This document shows positions 23,355 through 34,869 of a DNA stretch of 64,000 bases, piece by piece. The notes below the pieces were generated by a model that was given only the letters and a program-made list of their open reading frames with translations, was not told the origin of the DNA and made no database searches. The stretch spans positions 175,434,526 to 175,498,525 of the forward strand of contig CM038039.1 of NCBI GenBank assembly GCA_021397845.1, read 5' to 3'. Position numbers and translations under genes: made by a program. The stretch's first letter is position 1. Each line of letters begins with the position of its first letter. This DNA comes from Areca catechu (taxonomy: Eukaryota > Streptophyta > Magnoliopsida > Arecales > Arecaceae).

Positions 23355-25291
23355 TCTAATCATTAACACTAGGCAGTTCAATAACAGGTTCTGCTAGTTC
23401 TACCTTAATGTTTGATCTAGTACTAGTCGACGGTCCAGGTGGTGGCATAGAAGAGATAGGATCAACAAAAGGTGGCTGAGTAGATTGAGGTGGAGACTGT
23501 CTAAGGTGTGGGGCATGCTACCTAGGGTGAGGCGCAGTCTGACTAGGAGGTGTAGTCTGTCTGGGAGTAGAAGTGTAGGCTATTATAAAAGTGGTGGATA
23601 GCTGAGTAAGGGTCACCCAGACTGAATTGAGCTCTTCTTCCATCTTCTTCATTCTTGTATTGAGTGCAACCAGCTCACTTTCTTGGGCATTGGCAAATGC
23701 CTCTGCAGACCCTCTTAGTCTTCCAAATTCACCTCTAAGAATGCCAACCCCTTTAGTATAATCATCTTCTACCTTCTTTGCTTGCTCCATAGAACCCATC
23801 CTGTAGCTCATTTCTCTCAAATAAGTTCTGAATTCTTCAATAATGTGATCAATAGATTTCTTAATGTCTTCAGAAGCTACCTTGAAAGAATTTGTTACCG
23901 ACTGTAAATCCACCTATGGTGCAGGTCCTGTGGACTAAACATTGTCCATCCTGGAGTGAAGATGTATGATCTCACCACATATGTCATCAAGTTTGGTTTT
24001 GATTGTTTGGTTAAGGTCGCCAAACATCGAACAAAAAGTACTGGTCAGGGTCTGAGTAAGTTGTCTCATCGATCTGTAATGAAGTCTTGAGACACTGAAG
24101 CTCCTGATGTATCAGCAGATGGTCACTAATCAGATGTAGCCATGGAAGGTGCAGGTGGTGTAGCTAGTGGAGATGTAGGTGCTGCAGGTGGAGGTCTTGG
24201 AGAGATCTTGGGACTCCCATACTCTCTATGCTCTATCTCCATAGTATCATGAATAATAGGCTTAGCAACAGTAGGCTCAACAATAATAAAGGCAGTGGTA
24301 GTCTCCTCAAATGTAGAAGGCCTGGCAACAGTATCAGTGAAAATCTCCATGGTTAGCTTCTCATCATTATCATCATCCTCATCACTACTAGAAGATCTGA
24401 TAGCCCTATGATCTGATCCTTTCTTCCTCCAAGCTCTTTCAGTTAGTTGGTATCCCATTCTTTGTAAAGATTTGGAGGAGTAGGTGTCAGTGTGATGAAG
24501 TTGTTTACCATCTTCACCATCTAAGTTCATTTTGAAGGCCTGGAAAAATAATATAAGAACGATCCCATAAGGCAAACAGGACTTCACATTCCTGACTACT
24601 TCTTTCATTTGCATTAGCATAATGTAAGGTAAATTGAGGGCCTCCCCCTCAAGTAGGTGTCCCATAAAGCTGAGGTCTCTCTCACTTACCCAATCAAACC
24701 TACCAGTCCTTGGGAGAAAGATCTGACTTATAAAGTTGTGCAATAACCTCATTTCAAGGGATAGGGTATTAGCCATCACATTGCTAATACCACACACATC
24801 AGCCCTTTTAAAATTGTCCTGAGGGTTATCAATTTGTCTTTCAGAACTAAATTCTTTAACCCTTCATTTGGCATTTCAAGTATGCTACAAAGTCTTTCCT
24901 CTGTCAAAATAATTCTCTTTCCTTTAACTATAGACTCAACATGCTGCTCTTCCAATCTTAAATTTTTAAAAAAACTTCTTACCAGAGTAGGGTATGTTGG
25001 AACATTTAGAGAACAGAAGAAATTCCAGCCTTGGTCTTTGATTAAATCATCAATGCGAAGCCCTAACTCTTTCAAAAATGTGAAGATAATGCATCTTCCA
25101 CTTGTCACGGGTCGATTGGCCATGGATATAGTTTTAGTTGGAGGAGAAGATGCTGCAATCAGTTCCATTTCCTGTTCTTCATCTTCCACTGACCTAGTCG
25201 GCTCTTCTTGCCATCTCTAGGCCCTTCTTTCCTTTTCAGTAGAGGGTTTGGCTCATTTTTACCTTTTGTCGATAGCCCGTTTCGAAGCCAT
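23355..25291 (-). pseudogene. S0 third ORF after pol (Sirevirus extra ORF), broken
   Basis: A probable start is ATG 25291-25289 (MASKRAID), soon hit by a TAA. The main open parts are 25189-24779 (SGRCIIFTFLKELGLRIDDL, ILTEERLCSILEMPNEG), 24797-24126, 23913-23518, and a Pro-rich tail that ends at 23355 (LPSVND). The order is a globular N-half, an acidic SSSSDEDDDND patch, a Pro/Thr-rich linker, and a coiled-coil-like segment (EFGRLRGSAEAF...NTRMKKMEEELN). At least one frameshift lies near 24790 and a TAG at 23518-23520. Such ORFs are called env-like in Sireviruses, but I see no signal peptide or membrane span. The N-half resembles a domain annotated as 'putative plant transposon protein'. Function unknown. 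Confidence 0.72.
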
Positions 25292-25734
25292 TGCATGAGC
25301 TCAAGAAGAATGCACAAAATCAAGCTCAAAAAAGATAGGTTTTGAAGGTTGGAAGAGATTTTCAGGTTGGAAATAAGGGTTCTAAGCTAGCACTTAAAGC
25401 ATAAAACTTTAGATAAAGTCCTACGGCTCTATTAAAAGATTGCTTTCTCGATATTTGAGTTAGCTCGGTAAGCCCTAATTTGCTCGAGTCGGCTCAAGCA
25501 GAGATATAAAAGACTTAATTAGGAATTCAAGTCGGCTCAACTTGAGCATAGTTGCTCAAGTCAACTTGAACCAGAACTCTCCAGAAGAGTTAAAAATGTT
25601 CAAAATTATGATTTAATGGCAGAAATTTACAAGGAGAGATGGTCAAAGGTCTTGGTTTGATGTAGGAGGCTTTCTAGATAATGTTTCCTTAAATTTTGAA
25701 GAGATAAGTTTTGGTTTTCAAAGTGGGTCACAAA
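25292..25734 (-). promoter_or_regulatory. S0 spacer between pol and third ORF, with LTR-type motifs
   Basis: No ORF. Plus-strand matches to the S0 LTR motif are TGAGTTAGCTCGG (25457-25469), CTCGAGTCGGCTCAAGC (25484-25500) and CAAGTCGGCTCAACTTG (25529-25545), with a weaker CAAGTCAACTTG near 25558. The motif is thus present both in the LTR promoter region and before the third ORF. Confidence 0.75.
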
Positions 25735-27524
25735 GTCCTAATTCTCCTCTAATCATTTCAAATCAATCTTGATCGAGAGGTTTAGTAAAAATGTCAGCAA
25801 GTTGGTTTTCAGTTGGAATAAATTCTAATTCAATTTCACCATTCAAAACATGATCTCTTATGAAATGGTGTCTTATCTCTATGTCCTTTGTTCTTGAGTG
25901 CTGAATTAAATTTTTAGACAAATTTATAGCACTTGATTTATCACATTTGATAGGAATTTTAGATTGTGTAACACCAAAATCTTCTAGTTGTTGTTTAATT
26001 CATAACACTTGTGTACAACAACTCCCTACATCAACATACTCTGCCTCAGCAGTAGATAGTGCTACCGAGTTTTATTTCTTATAGTGCCATGAGATAAAAT
26101 TTAATCCTAGAAATTGGCATGTGCCACTACTACTTTTTCTATCTATTTTGCATCCACCATAATCAGCATAAAAAAATCTAATTAAATTTAATGAAGATTG
26201 CTTTGAATACCATAGACCTAAATTACTTGTTCCTCTTAGATATCTTATAATTCTTTTCATTGCAAGCATATGTGATTCTTTAGGATTATATTGAAATATA
26301 GCATAATCACATATGCTAAACAAGATATCAGGTCTACTAGTAGTTAAGTTCAATAGTGATCCGATCATACCTCGATATAGCTTTTGATCAATGTTGTTGC
26401 CATCTTCATCTTTGTCCAATATGCATGTAGAGCTCATGGATGTGCTCATTTCTTTGCTTGTCTTCATACCAAACTTCTTGATGATTTCTTTGATGTATTT
26501 GGCTTGATTTATGAAGATCTCATGTTTTGATTATTTTACTTAAAGTTCAAGGAAGTAGTTTAGTTTACCTATTAGACTCATCTCAAATTCACCCTGCATC
26601 AACTTAGTAAATTCTCCACAAAGTTCTTCGTTAGTTGCACCAAATATAATATCATCTACATAGATTTGTACAACTAATATATCATCATCTTTATTTTTGA
26701 TAAAAAAAGTTTTATCTACATTTCCTCTTGTAAAATCATTTTCAAGCAGGAATTTGCTTAGTCTATCATACCAGGCTCTAAGTGCTTGTTTCAAACCATA
26801 CAATGCTTTATTGAGTTTAAATACATGATTTGATAAAGTATGATTTTCAAAACTTGGTGACTGTTCTACAAAAACTTGTTCAGATATAAAATCATTTAAG
26901 AAAGCACTTTTCATATCCATTTGGAATATTTTGAAGTTCATGTAGCAAGCAAATGCAAGAAGTAATCTTATGGCCTCTAATCTTGCTATAGTTGCATAAG
27001 TTTCATCAAAATCTATTCCTTCTTCTTGGTTATATCCTTTAGCTACTAACCTTGCTTTGTTTCTAATCAATTTACCTTGTTCGTCTTGTTTATTTCTATA
27101 GACCCATTTGGTTCCTATGATGGGATGGTCTGGTGGTCTATCAACTGAAGTCCACATTATTTTTTTCAAACTGGTTCAGTTCTTCATGCATGACCATCAT
27201 CCTGTTTGGGTCATTTTCAGCCTCTTCTAAGCTATATGGCTCTATTTGTGATACAAATGCTAGGTAATCATGTGCATCTCTATGTGATGACCAAGTCCTA
27301 ACACCATGTGAAGGATCACCTATAATTAAATCTTTTAGAAAAGAAGATACATACCTCCATTCCCTTGGTAGATCAGTATGATCTTTACTTACCACTTCTT
27401 CTCCTTCTTGAGTTGGTCTCTCTTGTATGCTCATATCTTCCATTTTCTTTTGAAGTATACCTGCATCATTATCTATACACTCTTCTTTCTTTGAAGGTGA
27501 AGGGTTAGATTCATCAAAAATAAT
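25735..27524 (-). pseudogene. pol: S0 pol 3' part: integrase-RT linker, RT, RNase H
   Basis: Minus-strand reading begins in the linker (WRYVSSF, LIIGDPSHGVRTWSS). A frameshift near 27150 is followed by RT from 27169 to 26540: TKWVYRNK, NKARLVAKGYNQEEGIDF, FQMDMKSAFLN, KALYGLKQALRAWYDRL and YVDDIIFGATNE. One stop follows at 26540, then KLYRGMIGSLLNLTTSRPDI to 26072. RNase H continues, broken, with TAEAEYV and the IEIRHHFIRDHV and QLADIFTKPL blocks that mark the Sirevirus lineage, to about 25735. RT keeps its catalytic Asp pair. The upstream part is displaced by S1. Confidence 0.88.
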
Positions 27525-28868
27525 TGTTGACTTCGCTATTGATTTTGATGATAAACAAAATTCTTAAGTATAAGTTGAGTACTAACTATTTCTTTGAAGT
27601 ATATTTTTATAGAAAAAGGTGCTTATCAATTCAACAAAATTTGATTGATTGTCAAATAATGAAAAAGTCTCAACTATAGATGAAAGATCAGTTTAAAGTG
27701 GACTTTGGTAGTTAAAGAATGCTTGAAAGGATACAAGAGTTCAACACAATTTGGTTTCAGCAGAAGTTCAATTATTTTTGAAGAAATCTCAATCAAGTAT
27801 TGACTCAAAGTATCAACTCACAACCCAATTATCGACTCATGATAGTGGAAGTGTCGACTCAAGCTATTACGCAGAAAGAGTTTTGGATGGCACGATTGAA
27901 GTATCGACTCATGCCAATCAAGTGTCGATTCAAGATGTCGACTCAAGGATCGGCTCATCACCTGAGACTTTTTTGTTACAGAACTTGCTGAAGTTGAACG
28001 CTTGCTTGAAGTGTCGATACATGGATTCAAGTGTCAACTCAAAGTATCGACTCACCAGTGGAAATGTTGACTGACATGAGAATTCTAGAGAGCTTCATTG
28101 AAGATATTTGAACTAGGTGTCAACTCATGGAATGCAAGTGTCGACCCTAAATGTCGACTCATAGCTTGAAGTGTCGACACTTGGAGTTCTGGAAATAGTA
28201 ATGGCTAGTTTTTTAAACGTAAAACTCATCCCTCTTTGCTCTCAATGGCTAGTTTTTCATGTTTAACGGCTATAAACTGACTTTAAGACCTTGAGAAGGT
28301 ATTTATACGATTCAAATCAAATCTAAACTCAAGTAGAAATAAGGAGAATCAAGAGGATTAAGAGAGGAACACCTAGAAAAAGAAAAAGCAAGTGCATTCA
28401 TTCCTATTCATTGAGAGAAACTACCTTCAAGTAAAAATAAGTCTCCAAGTATTCAAGAGCCTTCAAGAGCATTCAAGTTTAACCTTCTTGAGCATTTATT
28501 AAAGTTTCATCAAGTTGAAGGCAACACTACAACAAAGCTTCAAAGAGATATCTGCTTTTATTAAAAAGCTTTCATTATTTCTTTACTTCAAACTTATTCT
28601 TGTTGTAAAGGTTTTTGGTTAGCCTATTGGAAAACCAAGGAGGTTGTTGGTTAGCCTTGAAAATCAATTAGGTTCTTGGTTAGCCCACAAAACCAAGGGA
28701 GGTTGTTGGTAAGCCTTAAAACTAATTAGGTTCTTGGTAAGCCTAGAAAACCAAGTGAGGTTTTGACTTGTGAGCCTTGTAAAAACAAGTTGGGTTCGAT
28801 TAGTGAGCCTGAAAAACTAATGATTGTGATCGATTGAGATTATAATGAATTTTCAAGTGGGCCTTGGG
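27525..28868 (+). repeat. S1 5' LTR, first part
   Basis: Starts TGTTGACTTCGCTATTG after ATAAT. It matches 56778-58100 and 58106-59410 along its length. It is cut after CCTTGGG by Gypsy element G. A TATA-like GTATTTATACG lies near 28298. From about 28615 to 28810 it holds several copies of a GGTTCTTGGTTAGCC / AAAACCAAG phrase. No gene. Confidence 0.92.
27796..28182. repeat. Array of AGTGTCGACTCA-type motifs in the S1 5' LTR
   Basis: About fourteen copies, e.g. AGTATTGACTCA (27796), GTGTCGACTCAA (27851), ATGTCGACTCAAGG (27935), AAGTATCGACTCACC (28042), ending in a perfect 14-base palindrome AAGTGTCGACACTT (28169-28182). Variants mostly change the central CG to TG or CA. The same array recurs at 57049-57413 (S1 3' LTR) and about 58365-58753 (S2). 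Confidence 0.88.
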
Positions 28869-30504
28869 TGGTGTAGGTACCAGACTCAGAAGAAGACTTC
28901 AGAGCTCCATCTGGATCTTTGATTGACCTTGCCCAAAGAATTAGGGTTTTCTGGTTTGTAATAAGGGTTGACTTGATCAACTCAATTTTAGCTTGAGTCT
29001 GTATTCCCTGCAATTTATTTTTGTTGAGTCATGTTGACTCAGTAGTGGTCTAGGACTTCAACCTGGGTGTCACATTTTTTCCCAAGGCCAAGCAAGTGGG
29101 CGCCACACTCCCAGCCACACTCCCAGCCACACGCCTGAGTCCAGGGGGCGCCACATCTCCATCCAGTATGCTCTGGTCCCCACACCACAAGATAGCAGGT
29201 CCCTTCTCTCATGCGCCACTTAAGAAGAAGACAATCTAGGATCCACAATTCAAGGGGACGGCCAAGGAGTTTCCATAAGAGCCAAGCTATGAAAAGAAAG
29301 GTGCAAAGCTTGGGGAGGAAGACTAAGAGGCGCCCAAGTAATTCCAAATAAAACCAGGTATGAAAGGAAGGAAATTTTTCTTGAAGAGCAAGGTTAGGAG
29401 GCACCCAAATACTTCCAAATAAGACCGAGCATGGAAGGAAAAATATTTTTTCTTGAAGAGCAAGGCTAGGAGGCGCCACCCACTTTCCTTTTGAAGCCAC
29501 CAATCAGCATTTTTGGAACATTTTGGCCGGCCATAATATGTGGGAATTGATCCTACAAACCTAATTTGAAGATCCCCCTCATTAGTCTCACATGGGAAGA
29601 TGTAAAACCCTACTCTCTTGTAAAGTCCTATAAATTAAACCCCTCTTGTAAATTTTAAAGTAATCTGATGAATGAATCCAATTTATGTGTGAGCAAACTC
29701 TGTGTTTTCTCTCTTCCGCACTTGCATCCAAGTGTTGAGCTCCATGAGGGAGTAAATCTGGGTTCCCCAGGAACCTTGAGGAGTTGTGAGATCTCCAACC
29801 CCAAAACCCTAGGTTAGCCACTTCCTCCAAAACCCTAGCCGCCCATCTTTCTCCTCAATCTACCAAACCCTAGCCTACCCCACCTCCCACGGCCTCTCTC
29901 TCCAAGTCAAGGCCGACCACCAGCATCCGGGTTCAGTCCGGATACTTCAGATTCAGAGCAGATTCTAGAAGGAGCCAGATCAGCCTTTAGGAGAATCCGG
30001 ATTTCAGCAACATCAGCTTTCAAGTTCTTCAATCTGGTAAATCCTTCCTTGAGTATCTGATTCCATCACTTGTTCTTCTTCTTTCCCAGATCTTGAGTTC
30101 AGGAGAAGCCGACTCAGCCACAGGACCAGTATTGGAGGATCCTTTGCGAAGATATCCGAATCCGAGGATCCAACAATCTGCTCGAGAGAGTTCTTCCACC
30201 ATACTCTGTGAAGATCACTGTCTGGTCGGTAACCCATCTCTTCTCTTTATTTCTGTCCTGTTGAAAGTTCAGAGCGAAACCCTAGGTCTGGGAGTTTCTC
30301 AACCCCCAGTGATCCATTACTTCTAAACCACTCTGATAACCTAGTTTCTTTTAAATTGTACTTTTAATTATTACCTAGTTTCTTTCAATTTAGTTTAGCT
30401 TTCCTTTGAGTCAAAGCCAATTTCTGAAAATATATATATAAAAAAAAAGAAATTAATCTTAATTTATTTTCGCATCACATCATCTCTTCTTTCGTTCTGC
30501 ATCA
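28869..30504 (+). repeat. G 5' LTR, 1636 bp
   Basis: TGGTGTAGGTACCAG ... TTCTGCATCA. TATA box TATAAATT at 29629-29636. Compared with the 3' LTR it differs at about a dozen of the first 230 bases by eye, and has one extra 12-base unit (CACACTCCCAGC repeated near 29104-29127). No gene. Confidence 0.95.
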
Positions 30505-30508
30505 TTTT

Positions 30509-30521
30509 TGGTATCAGAGCC
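30509..30521 (+). promoter_or_regulatory. G primer binding site (tRNA-iMet)
   Basis: TGGTATCAGAGCC, four bases (TTTT) after the LTR end CATCA. Perfect match to the initiator tRNA-Met 3' end complement. Confidence 0.94.
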
Positions 30522-31408
30522 CTGTCTAGGGTTTCGGTTTTGCTTGCTTGTTTTGAGTCTCTCTCTTTTTATTTAGTCTGCTCGAAGTAAACTCCCCAGG
30601 ACGTCCGGTCCTAGGAATGAAGCGAGGTGCAAACCTCCTCTTCCCATTCCATGGGGTGTTCCTAGGGCATGTAGGGGATCCGTTGGGTTACAACTTCGTA
30701 GCAGGAATTGTAAACGGGGGAAGCACTCTATTTTCAGTGTGTAACTATCCTGTTTTATGAATTGTTTCTCATTGCAAGTAACTCCAAATTGCATGATTTT
30801 TATTTTTCTGGAACCAGTATAATTGAAGCTATATTACATAATTTTTCTATGATTTATTGGTTTCCATGAAATTTCTGAGAGTTAAAATACTGCAACTCTA
30901 TTTTCTGTATTTCTGCAATTCAATTTTTGAGTGATCATCTCCTAATTCATCTTAACGGCATTTGAGCATCTAAGATAAGGGGGGGAGTTGATAACCTCTC
31001 CTTAGCCCAAAACCACCACCCACTCATTCGATCCTAAGCCTAATTTTAAAATTTATTAGACTTAATTTGCCCTAGTGGGCTAGGGATATCAACAAGTCGG
31101 GTCAAAGCTAGTGTTGAGTCAGTTTGTCTAGTTACTCTGTGTGTGCTTTGTACTCAGTGTCTAGAATGGTGGTTCAGGGATTCTATCCCGAAGGGATTGT
31201 GTGCTGGTCCGCCTACCTGGCCAATCACTGATTGGTGTCTAGGATTGGCATCTAGGGACCTAACACTCCCCTTACACCTGCCTGGCTGAGTCCCGAGTTA
31301 CTACAGGCTAGCTTGCCACTCTGATTGGGCATCTAGTTTGGGCTCTAGGTCTAGTTAGCCCGTAGTCATTTCAGTTGAGTCTCATTGTGTGTGTTTGCTT
31401 GCATCATC
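30522..31408 (+). other. G untranslated leader
   Basis: About 0.9 kb between PBS and the gag ATG, with no supported ORF. Confidence 0.75.
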
Positions 31409-32500
31409 ATGTCTACCCGAAATGGAGTACCCTACCAACCTGGTCAAACCCAACCTGATTTAGAGGCCATGGTTAGAGCTCTTACTGAAAGTATGAACAA
31501 ATTAAATCAGGATATGAATGAGAATTTTACCCAGCTTAGGGATTGAATCCAAGTACTTGAGGAACCTAGGCATCAGAATTGGACTCCTGACCCAGATTTT
31601 AATGTGCCTCAACCTCACCCACACCAGGAGCCTAGAAGACCTTTATACAGAGATCCTAAACCTAATCATAGGAGGCCTGACCCAGAGCCTGAAGACAGAG
31701 ATGATAGGTTCATTCGGAACATCAAATTAGATGCACCCACTTTTGATGGTAGCTTAAACCCTAAGGTGTATTCTGATTGGGAGGGTGAGATGGACCAGTA
31801 CTTTGAGTGGTATGCCATATCTTAGGAAAGGAAGTTCAAGTTTGCCAAGATGAAGTTGGTACGTCAAGCTAGGTTATACTGGGGGAACATTGAGCTAACC
31901 GCTAGAAGACGAAATGTAGAGCCCATAACCACTTGGCAGGGTATGAAAGAGAAACTTAGAGATAAGTACCTACCCATTTTATACCAGCAGAATCTGTTAG
32001 ACCAATTGCAGACTTTGAAACAAGGGAACCGATCTGTACCAGACTACATAACCACCTTTGATGAATACCTGATGAGATGTGATGTGAGTGAATCCCATGA
32101 GGTCACTTTGTCTAGGTTTAGGGCTGGACTTAGGGAAGACATAAAGAGGGAGCTGTTTCTGAGAGAGGTTACTGACCTAGACCAAGCCTATCAGATTGCA
32201 TTGAACACTGAGAAGTTTCAAAGAGGACCCATGCCTTCTTGGGTTAGTGCCCCAATCCCAAGAAATGGACCTAGCTAAGTTACCCCTAGCAAGCCTAATC
32301 AGGTTATTCCCACCCCTAGGCCCATGGACAAAGGTAAGGCACCTGACACCCAGAGAACCCCTAGTATCATCTGCTTTAAGTGCCAGAAGCCCGGTCATAT
32401 CTCCAACCAGTGCACAGCCATAGCTTGTTTTAAGTGCCATAAGGTAGGTCATATTTCTAGCCAGTGCCCTCGTAGATCCCTTTACATAGAAGAAGGAGAA
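31409..32500 (+). pseudogene. gag: G gag: capsid domain and two zinc knuckles (broken)
   Basis: ATG at 31409 (MSTRNGVPYQPGQ) follows the leader and is in frame with all later gag pieces. An N-terminal segment is stopped by TGA at 31544-31546. An Arg/Pro-rich stretch leads to the retrotransposon gag domain (LDAPTFDGSLNPKVYSDW, then a TAG at 31823-31825, then RLYWGNIE, TTWQGMKEKLRDKYLP, LKQGNRSVPDYITTFDEYL). A TAA sits at 32276-32278. Two CCHC zinc knuckles follow, CFKCQKPGHISNQC (about 32372-32413) and CFKCHKVGHISSQC (about 32429-32468), all Cys and His intact. It runs on into protease in one frame. Confidence 0.88.
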
Positions 32501-34869
32501 GAAGAGAATTCTGGGCCCAATGAAGAGTTTGAAGAAGAAGTTTATGAGGCCGGAATGAATTTGGTCGATGAGTATGAAGGAGAGGAGGAATCCACAGAGT
32601 CTGATCAATTAGGGGTTGTGAGATGCATCCTGTCCCAGAATAGAGTTCCGGAAGATTGGCGTAGGACTAACATCCTACAGACTTTCCTTAAACTAGGGGA
32701 TAAGGTATGTAAACTCATCATAGATAGTGGGAGCTGTGTGAATGCCATTTCTGCTAGCACTGTCAAAATGTTAGGCTTAACCCCAGTCCCCCACCCCAAC
32801 CCCTATAAGGTTTCTTAGGTAGACTCTACCTCTATACCCATCCAGTCTAGATGTCAGGTCCAAATCCAAATGCAATCCTATCAAGAGAAGATTTGGTGTG
32901 ATGTCTTGCCCATGGGGGTAAGCAGTATAATTCTTGGAAGACCTTGGTTATATGATCATGATGCCACCCTCTTAGGAAAATCCAACACCTATGTCTTTAG
33001 CTTTAATGGAAAGAAAATCACAATCCATTCAGTCCCTCCTAAGGACAAGGTAGCTAAAGGACCCAATAAGGTCAGAGAAATGAAGACTGGGGTGAACCTA
33101 ATTAGTGCTAAGGATCTAGAACAAGAAATTCATAGTGGTTCACCTATTTGGATGTTGACTGCTAAGGAACTTAGGACTCCGACACCCTCAGAGCCTCCTC
33201 AGGAAGTTAAGCTTTTATTAGAAGAATTTGAGGATGTTTTTCCCGAGGATCTGCCAGACCACCTTCCACCTCTTAGGGATATCCAGCATTCCATAGATTT
33301 AGTCCCAGGAGCTACTTTACCCAACTTGTCCCATTATAGGATGAATCCATCTGAGCATAAGGAACTGCAAAAGCAGGTTGGAGAATTGTTGAGGAAGGGG
33401 TTCATTAGAGAGAGTCTTAGCCCTTGTGCAGTCCCTGCACTTCTAACCCCGAAGTAGGATGGCACGTGGAGGATGTGTGTTGATAGTCGTGCCATCAACA
33501 AAATCACAATCAAGTATAGGTTTCCCATCTCTAAACTAGATGACATGCTAGATATGATGGCCGGTGCAATGGTTTTTTCTAAAATTGATCTCAAGAGCGT
33601 CTATCATTAGGTTAGGATTAGACCAGGGGATGAGTGGAAAACCGCTTTCAAAACTAAGGATGGTCTTTATGAATGGGTTGTTATGCCATTTGGGTTGTCC
33701 AATGCCCCTAGTACTTTCATGAGGATTATGACCTAGATACTTAGAGCTTTCATAGGGAAGTTTGTAGTGGTCTATTTTGATGACATCCTGATCTATATTA
33801 AGACCCCTGCAGATCACCTAGGCCACCTTAGACAAGTCTGCCAAGTTTTGAGGAATGATAGTCTCTACGGTAATCTCAAAAAGTGTGAATTCATGACCAG
33901 TAGAATTATCTTCCTTGGTTTTGTAGTAACCCCTGAGGCGTGGCTGCCGATCCAGAAAAGATTAGGTCCATAGTAGAATGGCCAGAGCCGACCAGTGTGC
34001 ATGAAGTCAGAAGTTTCCACGGCTTGGCTACCTTCTATAGGAGATTCATCAAGGGGTTTAGTACTATAGTTGCTCCTATCACAGACTGTATTAGGAATGG
34101 AGAGTTCCAGTGGACTAAAGCAGCCCATAAAGCCTTCCTAGATCTTAAGGATAGGATGACCCAGGCACCCATTTTGAGGTTACCTGACTTTTCAAAGGTA
34201 TTTGAGGTTGCCTGCGATGCTTCAGGAGTAGGCATAGGTGGAGTCCTAAGCCAAGAGAACCATCCCGTAGTATTCTTTAGTGAAAAACTTAATGATGCTA
34301 AGCTTAGGTATTCTACCTATGATAAGGAATTTTATGCGATAGTGCAAGCTTTGCGTTATTGGAGACATTATTTGCTACCGTAAGAATTTATGCTGTTTTC
34401 GGACCATGAGGCTCTTAGATTCTTGAATTCCCAGAAGAAGCTTAACCCTAGGAATGCTAAGTGGGTAGTGTATATCCAGTCCTATACTTTTGTTTTAAAA
34501 CATAAGGCTGGGTCTGAAAATAAGGTAGCTGATGCCCTGAGTCGTCGATCTTTGTTATTGAATTTTGTTAGGGCTGAAGTCATAGGGTTTGAGCAGATCA
34601 AGGAGGAATATGAGTCATGTCCGGATTTTAAGACTGTGTACCAGGATCTAACTCAATGACCATCTAGTGATCATAAGGATTATACCCTTTTAGATGGCTT
34701 TCTGTTCTTTAAGAATAGGCTTTGCATCCCTAGAACTTCTCTTAGGGAATTTTTGATTTGAGAAATTCATGCTGGAGGTTTAGCTAGCCATTTCGGAAAA
34801 GACAAGACCACCCTGGCTATTGAAGACCACTTTTTCTGGCCTAGCTTAAAAAGAGATGTAGCACACATT
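32501..34869 (+). pseudogene. pol: G pol: protease, RT, RNase H, integrase N-terminus (broken)
   Basis: Protease active site IIDSGS near 32717-32734. Stops at 32816-32818 and 33455-33457 (in LTPK*DGTWRM). RT: WRMCVDSRAINKI, FSKIDLKS, FGLSNAPSTFM and the catalytic YFDD near 33770, with TAGs at 33607-33609 and 33733-33735. A 1-base deletion near 33940 (GAGGGCGTG became GAGGCGTG) shifts the frame. RNase H: FEVACDASG, DKEFYAIVQAL, FSDHEALRFL; TAA at 34381-34383. The integrase zinc finger region lies near 34770-34900 (HAGGLASHFGKDKT, then CRTCAVAK), with TGAs at 34657-34659 and near 34759. Most stops look like CAG or CGA turned to TAG or TGA. Confidence 0.9.

Larger units (their letters stand above)
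20824..27524 (-). mobile_element. S0: 3' half of a reverse Sirevirus-like Copia element
   Basis: On the minus strand: RT and RNase H (27524-25735), a motif-bearing spacer, a third ORF (25291-23355), a 3' region with several polypurine tracts, and the 3' LTR (22529-20824). S1 cuts it at 27525; the integrase, gag and 5' LTR of S0 should lie right of the window. The extra ORF after pol, multiple PPTs and repeated LTR motifs are traits of the Sirevirus (SIRE/Maximus) lineage. Confidence 0.88.

Noticed and set aside
27796..28182. CRISPR-like array in the S1 LTR
   Set aside because: The repeats are 12-14 bases with uneven spacing and heavy variation, in a eukaryotic LTR; no cas genes are present.
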